NCBI GenBank assembly: GCA_030267565.1
Contig: BRXU01000033.1
Coordinates: forward strand, 637,001-701,000
Length of the DNA stretch: 64,000 bases
Direction of reading: 5' to 3'
From: Pleodorina starrii
Lineage: Eukaryota > Chlorophyta > Chlorophyceae > Chlamydomonadales > Volvocaceae
Made by a program: the position numbers and the translations under genes. Under the pieces are notes generated by a model. It saw only the letters and a program-made list of their open reading frames with translations. It was not told the origin of the DNA and searched no databases. Shown piece by piece: positions 12,093-23,642 of this stretch; position 1 is the stretch's first letter; each line of letters starts with the position of its first letter.

Positions 12093-15000
12093 TCACGCAT
12101 TGACGCCGGGGCTGGAGACGCAAGGCCCCACCGCCGCACCGGGGCTGCCGACGCCACGGCTAACGCCGCCGTCAGCGGTTGCTGACGCGGCGGCGGCGCC
12201 GCTGCCGTTCTTGACTTGCAGCTGTCCGTCGACCACCTCAAACTGACCAGTCGCCAGGCCCTCGGTTAGCACCGACTGCAGCAGCGGCAGCAAGAGCTGT
12301 TGAACGTCGGGGCTCGAGGTTGGGACGCTTTGGCCGGGGTCCGAGTTGCGACCGCAGGCAGCGGCGGAGCCAAACTCGTTTGAAATGCGGCGGATGGCGG
12401 CGTGGAGGCCGCCAGGTCCCGGGTCGGATGACCGCTCCATCACTTCCACGTCGTCATCGTAGTACAGGTCGGCGTGTACGGCACTGATGGCGCCGCCGCC
12501 TGCCAGCAGCGCTGGGAGGAGCCCCGACGGCGGCTCCGCGGCCGAGGCGGAGGTGGAGCGCAGCACTTGCTGAAGCATCGCCGCCGCCGCCACGGCGTCG
12601 GTGGGGCTCTCGACGCGGGCGGTCACCGCCGCCAACGCCGCCGCCGCCGCGGCGGCGGCGACGGTGGAGCTCGTGTCGTACGCATTCAGCATGGCGCCGG
12701 CGGAGGAGCCGGATCCCGAGGACGACGGGCGGGAGAAGGCGCCGCTGCCGGGGGTCACGCCGTTGGCGGATGGACGGGAGCGCAGGGTCGAGAGGTCGGC
12801 CCTGGCGGCGGCGGCGGCGGCGGGGTCGTAGGCCAGGGCCAGCGCTGCGGACGGGCTGCCAATTGTGTTCCTAACTCCCGACGGCGGCGATGAAATCTGC
12901 GACGGCGAGTATGGGCTTTCGCAGGCGCCTCCGAAGCGCGACACGGCGGGCGTCGGCGGCGGCGCCGCGAAGGGCTTTGTTAGTGCGAGGTTGCGCATCT
13001 CCGCCTCCATGCCGTCTGCACTCATCCGCTGCTGCTCGACCGCTGCCCCCGCCAGTCCAGGGGAAGAGACTGCAGAGCCAGAGGGGTCAGGGCGGAACGC
13101 GGCCGCCGGTGGAGACTGGTATGACACGCCCGCCGGCGTCGACATGCGCCGCACCGCGCCGCTGCGGTTCGTCGGCGCCGGCATGTGGCGCGGCGCGGCG
13201 GTGGCGCCACCGCCGCCGCGGCCTCCGCCGCCGTGCGCCGGCGGGGCCACCGAGCGCGGCGAAGGAGCCGTCGCCGCAACGGCCGACGGTAGGACGGCGG
13301 CGCGGCGACCTGCGTCGACGCTGGTCCACATTGGAAGCTCGCCGCCGCCGCCGACGTACGTGCGCAATGCGCCGCCGCCGCCGCTGACAGCCGGCGCAGC
13401 GCTCACCACATAAGTCGTCTCTCCCGGGTTCGACCAGGACCTCATGCGCCCCATCATGGGGGCAGGGCCAACCGACGGCGGCACGCCCTCCCCGCCGCAG
13501 TGGTAGCCGCCGGGCGTGATGAAGGGGCTTGCGTAGGCCTGTGGCGGCGGCGGCGGTGGCGGTGGCGGTCCCTGCAGCTGCGCGCCGGCCGGCATCGGCG
13601 GCGGCACGTTGCTGTGAAGGTATACAAAGGACCCGGGGTGGTGTACGGCAGCCATCGTCATCGCCGGGTTAGCGAGGTTCTGGGGCCGTACGGCAGGCGC
13701 TTGGCGCCGTACAGCGACGTGTACGGCAGGCGGGTGCATCTGCATGTGCATCCGCATCTGCTGGGCCGCGCCCGAGTCGGCCTGGAGCGCTGGCGGCGGA
13801 GGCGGCGGAGGCGGCGCGGACAGCGGCAGCGGCGGGCGCAGCATGGTAGGCCTTGGCTGGTACGGCACGTAGCACTGTACGGCACCATGCGCCGCCATCA
13901 TCTCGGGCCGCATGGCCCCGTGCGGCTGCTGCGGCAGCGGCTGCGGAATGCCCATTAGTACGACAGGCTGCAGGAGGCTCATCGGGGCCCCGGCGGGTAC
14001 GGCAGGCAGATTTGGAGCGCCGCCGCCGCCGCCGCCGCCGACCATCGACATGGCCGGCGCCAGGTTGCCGAAATCGCCGCTAAGCCCGGAGGAGGGCATC
14101 ATGGTCGACTGGGCGGGCGACGGCAGGGGTGGCGGCACGGGCAGCGGCGGCAGCAGCGCCGACGTCGCAGCGGTCGACGGGGCGGCCTCGTTCTCCTCAA
14201 CGCTGCGCAGCTCGTCGACGCTGTGGGCGAAGAAGCAAGTGGGTCGCCGGCAGTTGGCTCCCAGGTAGCACAGCCGGGTGCGGTAGCTGCGGGGTTGGGG
14301 GCAGGCGAGTGGGTAAGTGGGCAATTGGGGATGTGGGTTTTTACACACGAGGCTCGGTTGAGGGCGCATACGCAAAACAGATGGGAAAGGGGTGATTGGG
14401 GATGTGGGTTTCAGTCCAGGGCTCGATTGAGGGTGTCTGCAAAGGGTATCTGCAGTCATCACGCAGAGGATTCCACGAGATCCGGGACTTGGGAGTAACG
14501 GGTCGACGTGACTGCGCCTTTGAACCGATCTGTCATGTCTTGTTTGTCACATGGCAAACCCCGAGTTGGTGTGTGTGTGTGTACGTTACACAGGAAAAGA
14601 TGACAGCGCGAGAGGGTGATTCGCGAACCGGATGGCAACTGGGACCAGCGGCAGTCAAAACGTTCACTGATTGGACCTTCCGACCACTCTTTGAATGTAT
14701 GCAACTGCAGGCGTGCAGACGCGCCCTGCCTCCGAAACCCAGCCAGTATCGCCGACGGCTGTAGAATTCAAGGCATTTGCAGCGACCATGCCGACATAGT
14801 GCGAATACAACGGCCGCGGTTGCATCCCGGGTGGCGGTGGGCGGCGGTCACGCAGTCGGTCCCAATCCCTTGCTCGTCGGACCCGGCGATTTCCGACTCA
14901 CCGAGCGGGGTGCAGCCACTGCTCGAATGTGTTGTGCGCGTAGGGGCAGGCGTCGCCGTTGGGGCACTGGCGCTTGGCTCTCGCGTGGCCGCAGGGCTCC

Positions 15001-15651
15001 GGAATGTACGAGTGCGCCCGGGGGCATCGCCGGCACGCGGTTTCCCCCACATGGCTGAAGGGGCAGTGCGTCCAGCTGTGACGGTAGCCGTGTGGGCAAG
15101 GCAGAATCCTGCATGAAAAGCAGAGAAACACCGCAACAACCGTCAGCGCAAAATGGGGCAGTTTTTGTGAGGGTGCTGTTGCCCTTCCTGTATGACGCGG
15201 GACGTCGACAGACGTGCACACAGACGCGAACTCCGCGATTCCTATATTCAGAGCATAAACCTCTGCTCTGTTCATTTTCCAGCCCAAGCATACAGCTCAC
15301 ACCACATCTACGAAATGAAGGTATTACTGTGACCGTCATCGAGTGCGAGCACGTAACCTTGTAAACTAACGCCCAAGAGTAAGGCGCCAAAAACATCATA
15401 AGCACAAGCAGTCACGTCAAATGTGAAGGTGTACTCGCTTAGGAGCGTGCCCCGTATGGTCACAGTCACACCCCAACGGACGCCGACGATGCGAAACCAA
15501 CATACACACGGTGCAGCTCTCACTTGTAGCTATACATCCAGAAGTCGTCAGGAAGCGCTGCGCTGCGCAGGGCTTGCAGCATATCCGCCTGGCAGCCAGC
15601 CTGCTCGGCGTCCTGTTGCCGCTCGGTCGCCTCCATGTCAGTGTGACTCAT
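12093..15651 (-). CDS. Tandem CCCH zinc-finger protein (plant RR-TZF type)
   Basis: There are three exons: 15524-15651, 14902-15108 and 12093-14286 (842 aa). The ATG at 15651 has an in-frame TGA two codons upstream. Exon 2 and the start of exon 3 give the arginine-rich block C47-X10-C58-X3-H62, then C82-X8-C91-X5-C97-X3-H101, a 16-residue linker ending in WLHPARYRTRL, and C118-X5-C124-X4-C129-X3-H133. This spacing is that of plant RR-TZF proteins, which bind AU-rich RNA, shuttle between nucleus and cytoplasmic granules and act in mRNA decay or stress signalling. The plant proteins often carry N-terminal ankyrin repeats; here only 46 residues precede the zinc region. Some 700 C-terminal residues are Ala/Ser/Pro/Gly-rich with Gln and poly-Pro stretches and show no further domain. 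RNA target and role are inferred from family only. Confidence 0.92.
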
Positions 15652-18374
15652 GTCTCAAACGAAGAGTTGAAATACCAGAAATTGAAACAATTCAGCGACG
15701 CCTGCAGACTAAACTGTGGCTGACGAAGGCCCAGCTGCGACTGAGTTGGCTCGGGCCGGAACAGCACACGAAGGCGTCCGTCGGGCAAATATTGAGACAA
15801 ACAATTGTATGTCTCGTATTCCGGCGCGACCGCTTCCAAACACCGATTACCTTCGAGGCAATACCCAACTACTATCTCGTCGGAAGCTGCAAGGCGCCAA
15901 ATAGTTGTTGCGGTGGTATGATTGATCTAAATGCTGGGACCGCACCGGGGGCTTTGATAGTTCTTGAACCTGTGAGTTCCAATTGGTTGTACGAGGCCGC
16001 AACGAAACTGAGTTTTATGTCACCAATCCGTTGACGGAAGCTGGCAAGTACCCAAGCAGAACATCCAATTCCCAGCATTTTGCGCCAGAACAAATCTTCA
16101 ATCTGATATGCACGTTGTGAATCTGACGATTTCTCAACTGCTCGACTGTGAAGTTCACACAGCCGACGAGGTCGACGCGCAGGCCGGGACAGCGGTTGAT
16201 GAACCGGCAAGCCAAAGGCCACCTGAAGTCAACAATCGCTGTACTTCAACTTATTTTGCTTGATGTTTATATGTTGCGCAAAGGAGCTCGGTGTTTCCGG
16301 GAAAATATGACCAACAGCAAGCAAGTTCCGGGTCACTAACCGTCGAGCAAGCTACGTGACTCCAGTTATAAAGTGTTGTAAAAGAACTACGAACACCCAA
16401 TTACTGCGCCTCCGGGCCGAATCTGGGCTGAATGAAGCGCGGCCACTTAAGTTAAGCCCGGTGGCGTGTGTCGGGGTTTGTGTGTATTTTAGCAGTTGGG
16501 CGCCGGGTGCCTTTTGGATGAGAGGGAAGGACACTGAGAAAACTTCAGACTCAACCGAATCGCCTAGCACCAGCCTATGCTCATCACAGCGACTTCTGTG
16601 CCTCCGACGCCCCCTATTGATAGGCGACGGGGGAAAAACGCAACTGAGCAAGCCCTTGTAACATGCGATCTGGGTCAGGCAGATACATGGGCTCGGATGT
16701 GTGTGTGTGAGAGTGGGTGCGGGCAGGGGGAGTACATATGCTCGCGCATTTCAACTCTGAGCTGCACCCTGCTGCACGCTCGTTGCAATCCGTGCCGCAT
16801 CGCGCACCCCACACTTCAACCCGGTGCACAATCATTCCCAACCATGTCAGCTATGCACCACAGGCCTGAAGGTAACGGTGCGGTCAAGTCAAGTCGGTGA
16901 GTGTCGATGTGATTGCAGTTCCTGACCCAAGAGATCAAAGAGATGTTCCGCTTGTGCGACACCACTGCGTTTGCTTGCGCCGTGTCGGGAAGGGCCCTCC
17001 AGCCATTCAACACGCTCAGCGGCTGCATGCGCTTCATGCCGTGGGAAAGCCACAAACCACCCACGCGTAATTTCCTTACGTGGCACCCCCGGCCTTCTCC
17101 GCTGCGATATTTTCTTTTTACCCCCGGCCAGAACCTGTTCAAGCCGCGCAACACACGTAGGCATATCGGTCTGAGAACGACAAGTGACGGCGTCTGACAC
17201 CACCTACCGGTAGTTGAGCGAATGAAGGTAGGTCCGTAAAACGACATACCGATTCGAGCACCCCAAACCCCGCCCAGTCGCGGCCCGCACGCGCCATGAC
17301 GGGCCGTCGGACATGCCATTCTTCATGCTCCCTCTCCCGCCCCCTTTGCTTCGCTTCCCCTGCCTCACCACCGCCACCAGCAACACATACCACGCCTGGC
17401 CCTGCGTCGCCACGCCATCGTTTTGAGGAGCCCAACGAACCAGTGGCGGTCCGCGGTCCGCTTCCGGCCTCCACCAATCGCTGCCGCCAGCTGCCTGTGT
17501 CCATTGTCGCCACCACGATGACGCACTTACGGCGCCACCCGCCAGGCTGCAAGCCGCGAGATGTGCCGGCTTGACGGGCGAGGACTCCGATTAAGGAAGA
17601 AGACCCGCAGCGGAGTAACTCAAGAGGCGAACCGTCCCCCCCACACCCCCCCCCTTAGGGCGAAGGGATCCGGGCTGTTGCCGCTGCTCCATGGCCTTAC
17701 AAAGTCCCTACGGGCTTTCCTGGACAGGCGCACTCCCTTCCTGGGGGCCTGGCGCACAGGTACCCGTTACCCGTCACCCGCCTCCCTCCCCTTTTTCCGG
17801 CCCCCAAGGTGCCGCCGCGTTTCGTGCCTCTGCGCTGAGAGTCTTCCCGTCCTATGTACACCCGCCTCGGCCCTTCGCGCCGCAACCTGTCGCAGAGCTC
17901 CAGACGCAGGAGGCGACCAGTCACGCCCAGATACGTTAGTCAACCTGGGCTGTAGCCTGACCCACGCCATCCGCACACCCAAGATCGACCGCAACCAAAC
18001 ACTGCTATACACAGCCTTCCTCGCATGACAACGCACGCACTGCCCAAATCACCGTCTGGAAAGTGGGCCGGACACAACTGTCTGTACATGTGGGGCCCAC
18101 TGTCATTGCCGTTCCCGTAGGACGGACGCCATCGCGCCCCTCGCTTTCCCGTCGGCTGCCTTCCAAACAACCCCTTGCACTTGTAGCTCAGCAACAGTCC
18201 CCGTGCCGTCCAGGCTTTCAATCTCGCGAGATCCCGCCACGGCCGCCACATCGCCCCAGGCCTCGCCGCACCCGCCCTTAACGGCCCGCTCCCCGCTCCC
18301 CCGCCCAAGCCAGTCGGGCCAAGCTGGAACCCTGCTGCCGCAGCCAGGGCTCCCTGCCTCTCTTCGCTCGCCTC
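15652..18374. other. Spacer: 5' flank of the CCCH gene and 3' flank of SWC4
   Basis: The part next to 15652 should hold the CCCH promoter and leader. The part next to 18374 should be the SWC4 3' UTR, with a minus-strand TGTAA at 17697-17701. The middle (about 15900-17600) is close to even base composition and holds only short frames with no recognisable motif. Confidence 0.4.
17697..17701 (-). promoter_or_regulatory. Candidate TGTAA polyadenylation signal (SWC4)
   Basis: A minus-strand TGTAA lies about 675 bases after the SWC4 stop codon. It is the closest one seen. Confidence 0.4.
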
Positions 18375-21300
18375 TCACGGCCGGCGCCGCTTCTCCGGCC
18401 GCCTCACCGCCCGGTCGTCTGCGTTGAGGCGGTTGGCCAGGTTGCGGCGCGTCTCGTGCAGCGAAATGACTTCCGAGCGCAGCGCCAGCCAGGCGCCACT
18501 GGTGGACCGCGTCATGACTCGCGGGCCGTACAGTGCCGCCGGGCACTGCAGCTCCGTCAGCGTCGCCTCCACCGCCTTGAAGGCTCTGCGCAGCGGAATA
18601 CGGCGGCGGCAAGCGCGGCAGCGGGTTCAAGCCGAGAAACAGCAGCACGAGCAGCAGCACGAGCAGCAGCGAAAGCTTGGTTACGCACGAGGGCAGATAG
18701 GCGGTGTTCAGGGCAAGGTTTAACCCCTGCCGGCACGACGACAAGTGCACGGCTGCAACGACCTAAGCTAGCTACGCCTGCGGGTGGGGCCGTCAGCATC
18801 CGCAAAACCATCCAACGGTCAAACCGGGCATCTGCGCCTTCGGACGTTTGGCTGGCTGGCCTGCGGCGGATCCGCCGTCGCCTTGCTGTGCCTCTTCGCC
18901 CAAATCGGCCCAGATCGGGTCCTTAAAGGAACCTCGGCCGCCACAGCTGCTGGACTAGCTCCCGCTGGTAGGAAAGCGCGATTGCGGACAAGGGTCCCCA
19001 ACCCGCCCTCCCGAGCAGCTGCCTCCGCCGCTGCGACTACGCGGCGACGCACCTGGAGCCTCCCGTCATGGCGGCCGCCTGCTGCGCCGCCATGGCCTGC
19101 GTGTGCGCGCCTCGGAGGTACACTCCGGGTTTCTGCGGGGAGAGGCCACGGCCAGGACCAGGGCCAGGGCGGGGACGTGGGTGGGCGAGGGCGGGGCGGA
19201 GGCAGCGAAGCGCTCACGCAGCGCGACTGAGGGTTATGCCGTGCGAGGAGGCGGGTGCAGGCGACAGCCCACGGCCATATCCAAGTTATGATGCCTACGG
19301 CATGTCCCATGACAAGAATGGATTCAGCCAGGGCGACATTCCGCCATGCCCGCAATCAGGAAAGCATCAAGGAATCCGGCACTGAGAGCCCAGGGGACAC
19401 GCGGGGGCCGCCGAACCGCGCCACTCTCCCGCGTGTCAGGACTCAGGAGCGCCCTCCTTGGCTTGTCCGGCATAGTATGCGGCGGGCCCCGGGGGCGTTC
19501 ATTACCGCTACAGAGAGCGCAGTGCCCGGTAGGCAGCAGATGCCACCGGACATCATGGGACCCAATTCATTTCGCAGGGTTGCCCACGCACCGGCTTGAA
19601 GGGCTTGACCTCCGCATCGAACAACGACGGCATGCCGGGGGGCGGCGCCGATTCATAGTCCGCGGGGTGCCGCAGATCCGTCATCATCATCGTGGGCGCA
19701 GGGCTGAGCGCCCGCGGCGCGACAGCGGCGGCAGCGCCGGGGCCCATCGGCGCTGCGCCCATGGGCGCCGCGACGGCTGGGGCGGCGGCCGGCACGCCTG
19801 GCGGCGCGGCCGGGCGACCCGGCTGCGAGGGCGACGTGGTGCGTGGCGGTGGTGCGGCCGCAGCCGCGGCGGTGGTTGTGGTGGCCGTGGCCGTGGTGGC
19901 GGCGGCCGCCGCGGCTGCGCGGCGGGCCGCGTTGGCCTCGGCTTTGCGCTTTTCCTCGATCGCCCGAGCCTCCGCCAGAACCTGTCGTGGTTGGGGGCGG
20001 AACGACGCACAGTTGCAAAGATGCACGCGAGTGGTCGCAGGAAAACTGAAGCCAAGCGCGAGAAGCTGCAAAGCAAGTCGTCTAACGGTCTCACTCTTGC
20101 GCAGGCGTACACGCGCGACTGCACGGGGCGACTGCACGGCCTGACACAGCCCCACGCCGAGTCCACGTCCAGCCAACCAAACCACTCACCGCGTGCTCCT
20201 CCGAGACCTGCTGCGGTGTGCGCGCCAGCAGCGCCGCTAGCGCCCTCTTGCGGTCCTGCTCCACCTGCTTGTTGAAAGGCGACTTGACGATCAGGTTGTT
20301 GGCCACCGCCGCCTCGCGGCCCTGACGGCTGACCAGCAGCTTGCGGGCAACCCCGTAGTAGCGCTCCTTGAGGTCCTCCAGGCTGCGGACCGGCGGAGGG
20401 ACCGGAGGCCCGCCGCCGGCGGAAGGACGCCCAGGCCACTGGTGGCGGTGGAGCGGGGCGGGAGAGGGACGGAGCATTGGGGTGTGGGCTGGTAGGGGTG
20501 GTTGGGTTCAGTGGGTGGACGGGCGGTGGGCCGTTGTCGATGCGCTGGGAACATGCAGGTTGGGTTGTTTGGCAGGTGGTGGCGGGTGGGTGGGTGGGAG
20601 GCCTGGATAGGCTGAGCGGGTGTGCCGCGGCGGCCTCCCCAGGGGTCGTGCAGGGTCCCACCCACCCGGGGGTGCCGGACCCATTCCGGTCTCCCAACCG
20701 CCCACAGCCACCCAAGGCAGCCACTCCAGTGCAGTCCTCAGCCTCCAGCCTACCGCCATGGAGCGCAACATGCGCTCCCCACCCCAATCCCAAGACACGG
20801 TGCTCAGGACATCTCCATTTTCTCTGCTTCCGCCGCCAGGCCGTGCTACCCACCTCATACCGGTCGTAGATTACGTGCCAACGCAGGTCGAACTGCTCGC
20901 ACAGGTCGTACAAGTAATCCGTCTCCTCGCGCGTCCAGTTGCCGCTCTCCGGCCGTATCAAGCTATCGTACTCCTCGTTGTTGTACTTGTACAGTTGGAC
21001 CTGACGGCGGGAGGTGGACGTGATTTCTGGTCAGATGAGGGGGATCTGGTGCCGGGGAGTGGTGGCGCTGTGGCAGATTAGGCGACCTGAGGACGTGCGG
21101 GTGTCCGGCCGCCCAGTACGCACTAATGCAGGCCTTGTTGTACCTGCGCTCCTCCCCGAGGCTCATCACGGTCGCCCGCTGCGCCCGTGTGAGACGTCAG
21201 CGGCCCCCCACCCCACCCGTATGAGTAGACTGGGCCCCATCCAACCTTCTTGTTGTACTTGGCGTACGGGTACTCTGAGTCGTCCGGTTCCCGGATGACC

Positions 21301-21629
21301 CCGTTGGCACCTTTCGAGCACTTGAGCCAGTGGAAGAGCTCCAGCCCGTCCGTCCGCGCCTGGTTCTTAAACGGCCGATACTGATATGTGATAAGTCCCT
21401 TGGTGGAGGGCTTGGGCTTTTTGAGCATGTCATTCTTCTTGCTGAACGTGCTTGCAAGCTGACTAGATATGATCGGGTGTGAGCCACCGAGGAGCGCGAA
21501 TGCTTCCCGAGACATGCCCTCCGGCCGCTTCATTTTTTCTTTCTTCTCCTTTGGCGCTGGTGCCTTGTCCTCCTTCTCCTGGGCCGGCCCCGAGCGGCCC
21601 ATGCCCAAAATATCTTTAACATCTGCCAT
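18375..21629 (-). CDS. SWC4: SWC4/DMAP1-like subunit of SWR1/NuA4 chromatin complexes
   Basis: The six exons are 21246-21629, 20854-21000, 20190-20438, 19592-19981, 19053-19132 and 18375-18585 (486 aa). The N-terminus MADVKDILGM, the GMSREAFALLGG block and the SANT/Myb-like stretch GNWTREETDYLYDLCEQFDL through RSLEDLKERYYGVARKLL match DMAP1 and plant SWC4. The C-terminal helix region AFKAVEATLTELQ through LRSEVISLHETRRNLANRL matches the DMAP1 C-terminal domain. In yeast and plants the protein helps SWR1 deposit H2A.Z and is shared with the NuA4 acetyltransferase, so a nuclear location is expected. Exon 4 carries an Ala/Thr/Pro-rich linker of about 90 residues not typical of the family. The gene is head-to-head with the MAEA-like gene, with about 540 bases between coding parts. 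Confidence 0.9.
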
Positions 21630-22166
21630 TGTTTAATTTCTATCGTTATCAGATGGGCTCAGCAAACGGGGCGAAAAGCCGCACCCGAATCAGTCTGGTC
21701 AAGTCATGCTTCACTGTTAGAGGCAAAAGGGATTGAAGTGTCGTTATTCAAAATGCCTACACGTTGCTGACCTTGGGTGAAAATATTTGGCTGTCGCGCC
21801 AAGACAAATGCAGCCGGGGCCGTACACGTTTGGCCGTTGTTGGAAATAGCCCCATAAGTGAAACCTAGTAGGTCAACGAGCTGCTCGCAGTCGTATCTTT
21901 GCATCGGTATTACGGAAGGAGACCCTGTGCCGTTGGGAAAAAAGACCTAGACTTCCAGCTGGTCGCCTCTCCTCACAGTGTTGATCAACCTGCAGCCCCT
22001 ATGCTGATTGCTTCGTAAATCGGTGGCCGAGACCTAACTGTCGCAGCCATCTTAGACTGTCCGCGCTGTTCATAGGACATGCATTGGGAACGGTTCTGAT
22101 AGGTGCCACATCCTTACGCCCCTGACGTAACCTGCAAGGCTTGCAGCTGACTTCGATTGATTTCAG
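21630..22166. other. Divergent promoter region between SWC4 and the MAEA-like gene
   Basis: Transcription leaves this interval in both directions. It probably contains the first exon of the MAEA-like gene. An in-frame possibility is ATG at 21653 through 21697, which keeps phase with the next exon, but its donor (GTCAAG) is poor, so I did not commit to it. Confidence 0.45.
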
Positions 22167-23642
22167 CGCGCCGACACGCGCCGGGCGGGAGCTGGGGCAA
22201 GGGGCAAACTGGCATCCATCGTGGAAACCCTTGAGGCCCCGCTGCTGCGGGTGCCCTTCGAGAGCCTCAAGCGCGCCGCCAAAGACCGCAAGGCGCTTAT
22301 CGATGACGCTGCAGAGTACGTGGCGGCGCTGAAAGCCCCCCTGAACGACACCGGCCCCAGCAGCAGGCCGCCCACGACTCCCGCAGCGCCGACGCCCTCG
22401 GAGGACACGGAGATGGCGGATGCGGTGGCCGATCCCGGCCCCAGCGGTTCCTGCACCCCTGCGCCGCGAGAGCGCGCCGCCGCAGCCGTCGCCTCCAGCA
22501 GCTCCCTGCCCGATGCCGACGCCAGCAACGCCCCCGGCGGCGAGCCCTCGTCCGCCTCGGAAGCCGCACGCCAAGCATCCATCGAGCGGCTGCGGCTGCT
22601 GCTGTCGCAGCTGCAGGGCGTGAAGCGCAAGCTGGCTGACGTGTCGCGCACCGAGGCCGACGACTGCCAGCGCTGCAAGGCACGCCTGGAGTACCTCTCC
22701 TCCGTGCGCCCCGCCCAGGAGCCGGGTGGCTTCATCCCCTGGACCCGCCAGCGGCTGGACATCGTCATGGTCGACCATCTGCTGCGAGCCGGCCACCACA
22801 ACACCGCCGACCGTCTGGCGACCTCCTCCGGCATCAAGCTGCTGACCGACGGCCACATCTTCGACGGCGCGCGGCGCATCCTGTCGGCGCTGCTCGAGAG
22901 CCACGACTGCGGCCCCGCGCTGGCCTGGTGCGGCGAGAACCGGTCCCGGCTGGCAAAGGCCAAGAGCCAGCTGGAGTTCAAACTCCACGTGCAGCGCTTC
23001 ATAGAGCTCGTTCGCGTCGGCGACCGCCGCGCCGCCATCGCCTACGCTCGCGCGCACCTGGCGCCCTGGGCGGGCCAGTACATGGGCGAGCTGCAGCGCA
23101 CCGTGGCGGCGCTGGTCTTCACGCCGACCACGCGCTGCGCCGCGTACCGGCAGCTGTTCGACGAGGGCCAGTGGCGGCAGCTGGCGGACCTCTTCCTGCG
23201 CGACCTGTACCGCCTGCACTCGCTCACGCCCGAGTCGCTGCTCAACGTGCACCTGCAGGCGGGCCTGTCCGCGCTCAAGACGCCCGCCAGCGGCGAGCCC
23301 GGAGGCAGCCGAGAGGACCCGCTGCGCCTGCCTGCCTTCCAGTGCCTGGCAGAGCAGCTGCCGTACTCGAAGCACATGCATTCCAAGCTGGTCTGCGCCG
23401 TGACCAAGGAGATCATGAGCGACGCCAACCCGCCGTTTGTGCTGCCCAACGGAATGGTGTACAGCCAGCGCGGAGTGGAACAGCTCATGGCGCAGTACCA
23501 GCCCACGCAGGGTGGCGGCGGCGCGGCGGCGGCTGGGGGCCAGGGCCAGGGCGGCGGGCTGCTCGGCGGCGGCGTGGGCGTGTGCCCCGCGACGGGGCTG
23601 GTGTTTCGGCGGGATGAGCTGCGGCGCGCCTACATTGCTTAG
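22167..23642 (+). CDS. MAEA/GID9-like subunit of the CTLH (GID) E3 ubiquitin ligase, N-terminal exon not assigned
   Basis: The main exon runs from the acceptor at 22166 (TTTCAG) to the stop at 23642, about 491 codons. KLASIVETLEAPLLRVPFES matches the N-terminal part of plant MAEA homologues. A LisH motif follows (RQRLDIVMVDHLLRAGHHNT), then CTLH (FDGARRILSALLESHDCGPA, LAWCGENRSRL, LEFKLHVQRFIELVR), a CRA region (YRLHSLTPESLLNVHLQAGL) and a degenerate RING (CAVTKEIMSDANPPFVLPNG, CPATGLVFRRDELRRAYIA). In yeast Fyv10/Gid9 and human MAEA pair with RMD5 to ubiquitinate targets such as gluconeogenic enzymes. A Ser/Pro/Ala-rich insertion of roughly 80 residues lies before LisH. The frame is phase 0 at the acceptor and has an in-frame stop at 22158, so at least one upstream coding exon must exist. 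Confidence 0.87.
   Translation, partial: RADTRRAGAGARGKLASIVETLEAPLLRVPFESLKRAAKDRKALIDDAAEYVAALKAPLNDTGPSSRPPTTPAAPTPSEDTEMADAVADPGPSGSCTPAPRERAAAAVASSSSLPDADASNAPGGEPSSASEAARQASIERLRLLLSQLQGVKRKLADVSRTEADDCQRCKARLEYLSSVRPAQEPGGFIPWTRQRLDIVMVDHLLRAGHHNTADRLATSSGIKLLTDGHIFDGARRILSALLESHDCGPALAWCGENRSRLAKAKSQLEFKLHVQRFIELVRVGDRRAAIAYARAHLAPWAGQYMGELQRTVAALVFTPTTRCAAYRQLFDEGQWRQLADLFLRDLYRLHSLTPESLLNVHLQAGLSALKTPASGEPGGSREDPLRLPAFQCLAEQLPYSKHMHSKLVCAVTKEIMSDANPPFVLPNGMVYSQRGVEQLMAQYQPTQGGGGAAAAGGQGQGGGLLGGGVGVCPATGLVFRRDELRRAYIA

Noticed and set aside
19687..20961. Single minus-strand frame of 424 codons in the SWC4 region
   Set aside because: Only its first 36 codons are a real exon. The rest reads through introns and out of frame with the conserved SWC4 segments.
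22221..22223. GTG as start codon of the MAEA-like protein
   Set aside because: The frame stays open and conserved upstream to the acceptor at 22166, and a eukaryotic gene should not start at GTG.
21999..23381. Minus-strand frame of 460 codons opposite the MAEA-like gene
   Set aside because: It is the complement of a strongly supported coding exon in GC-rich DNA. Its residues (Arg/Gln/Gly/Ala-rich) match no family.
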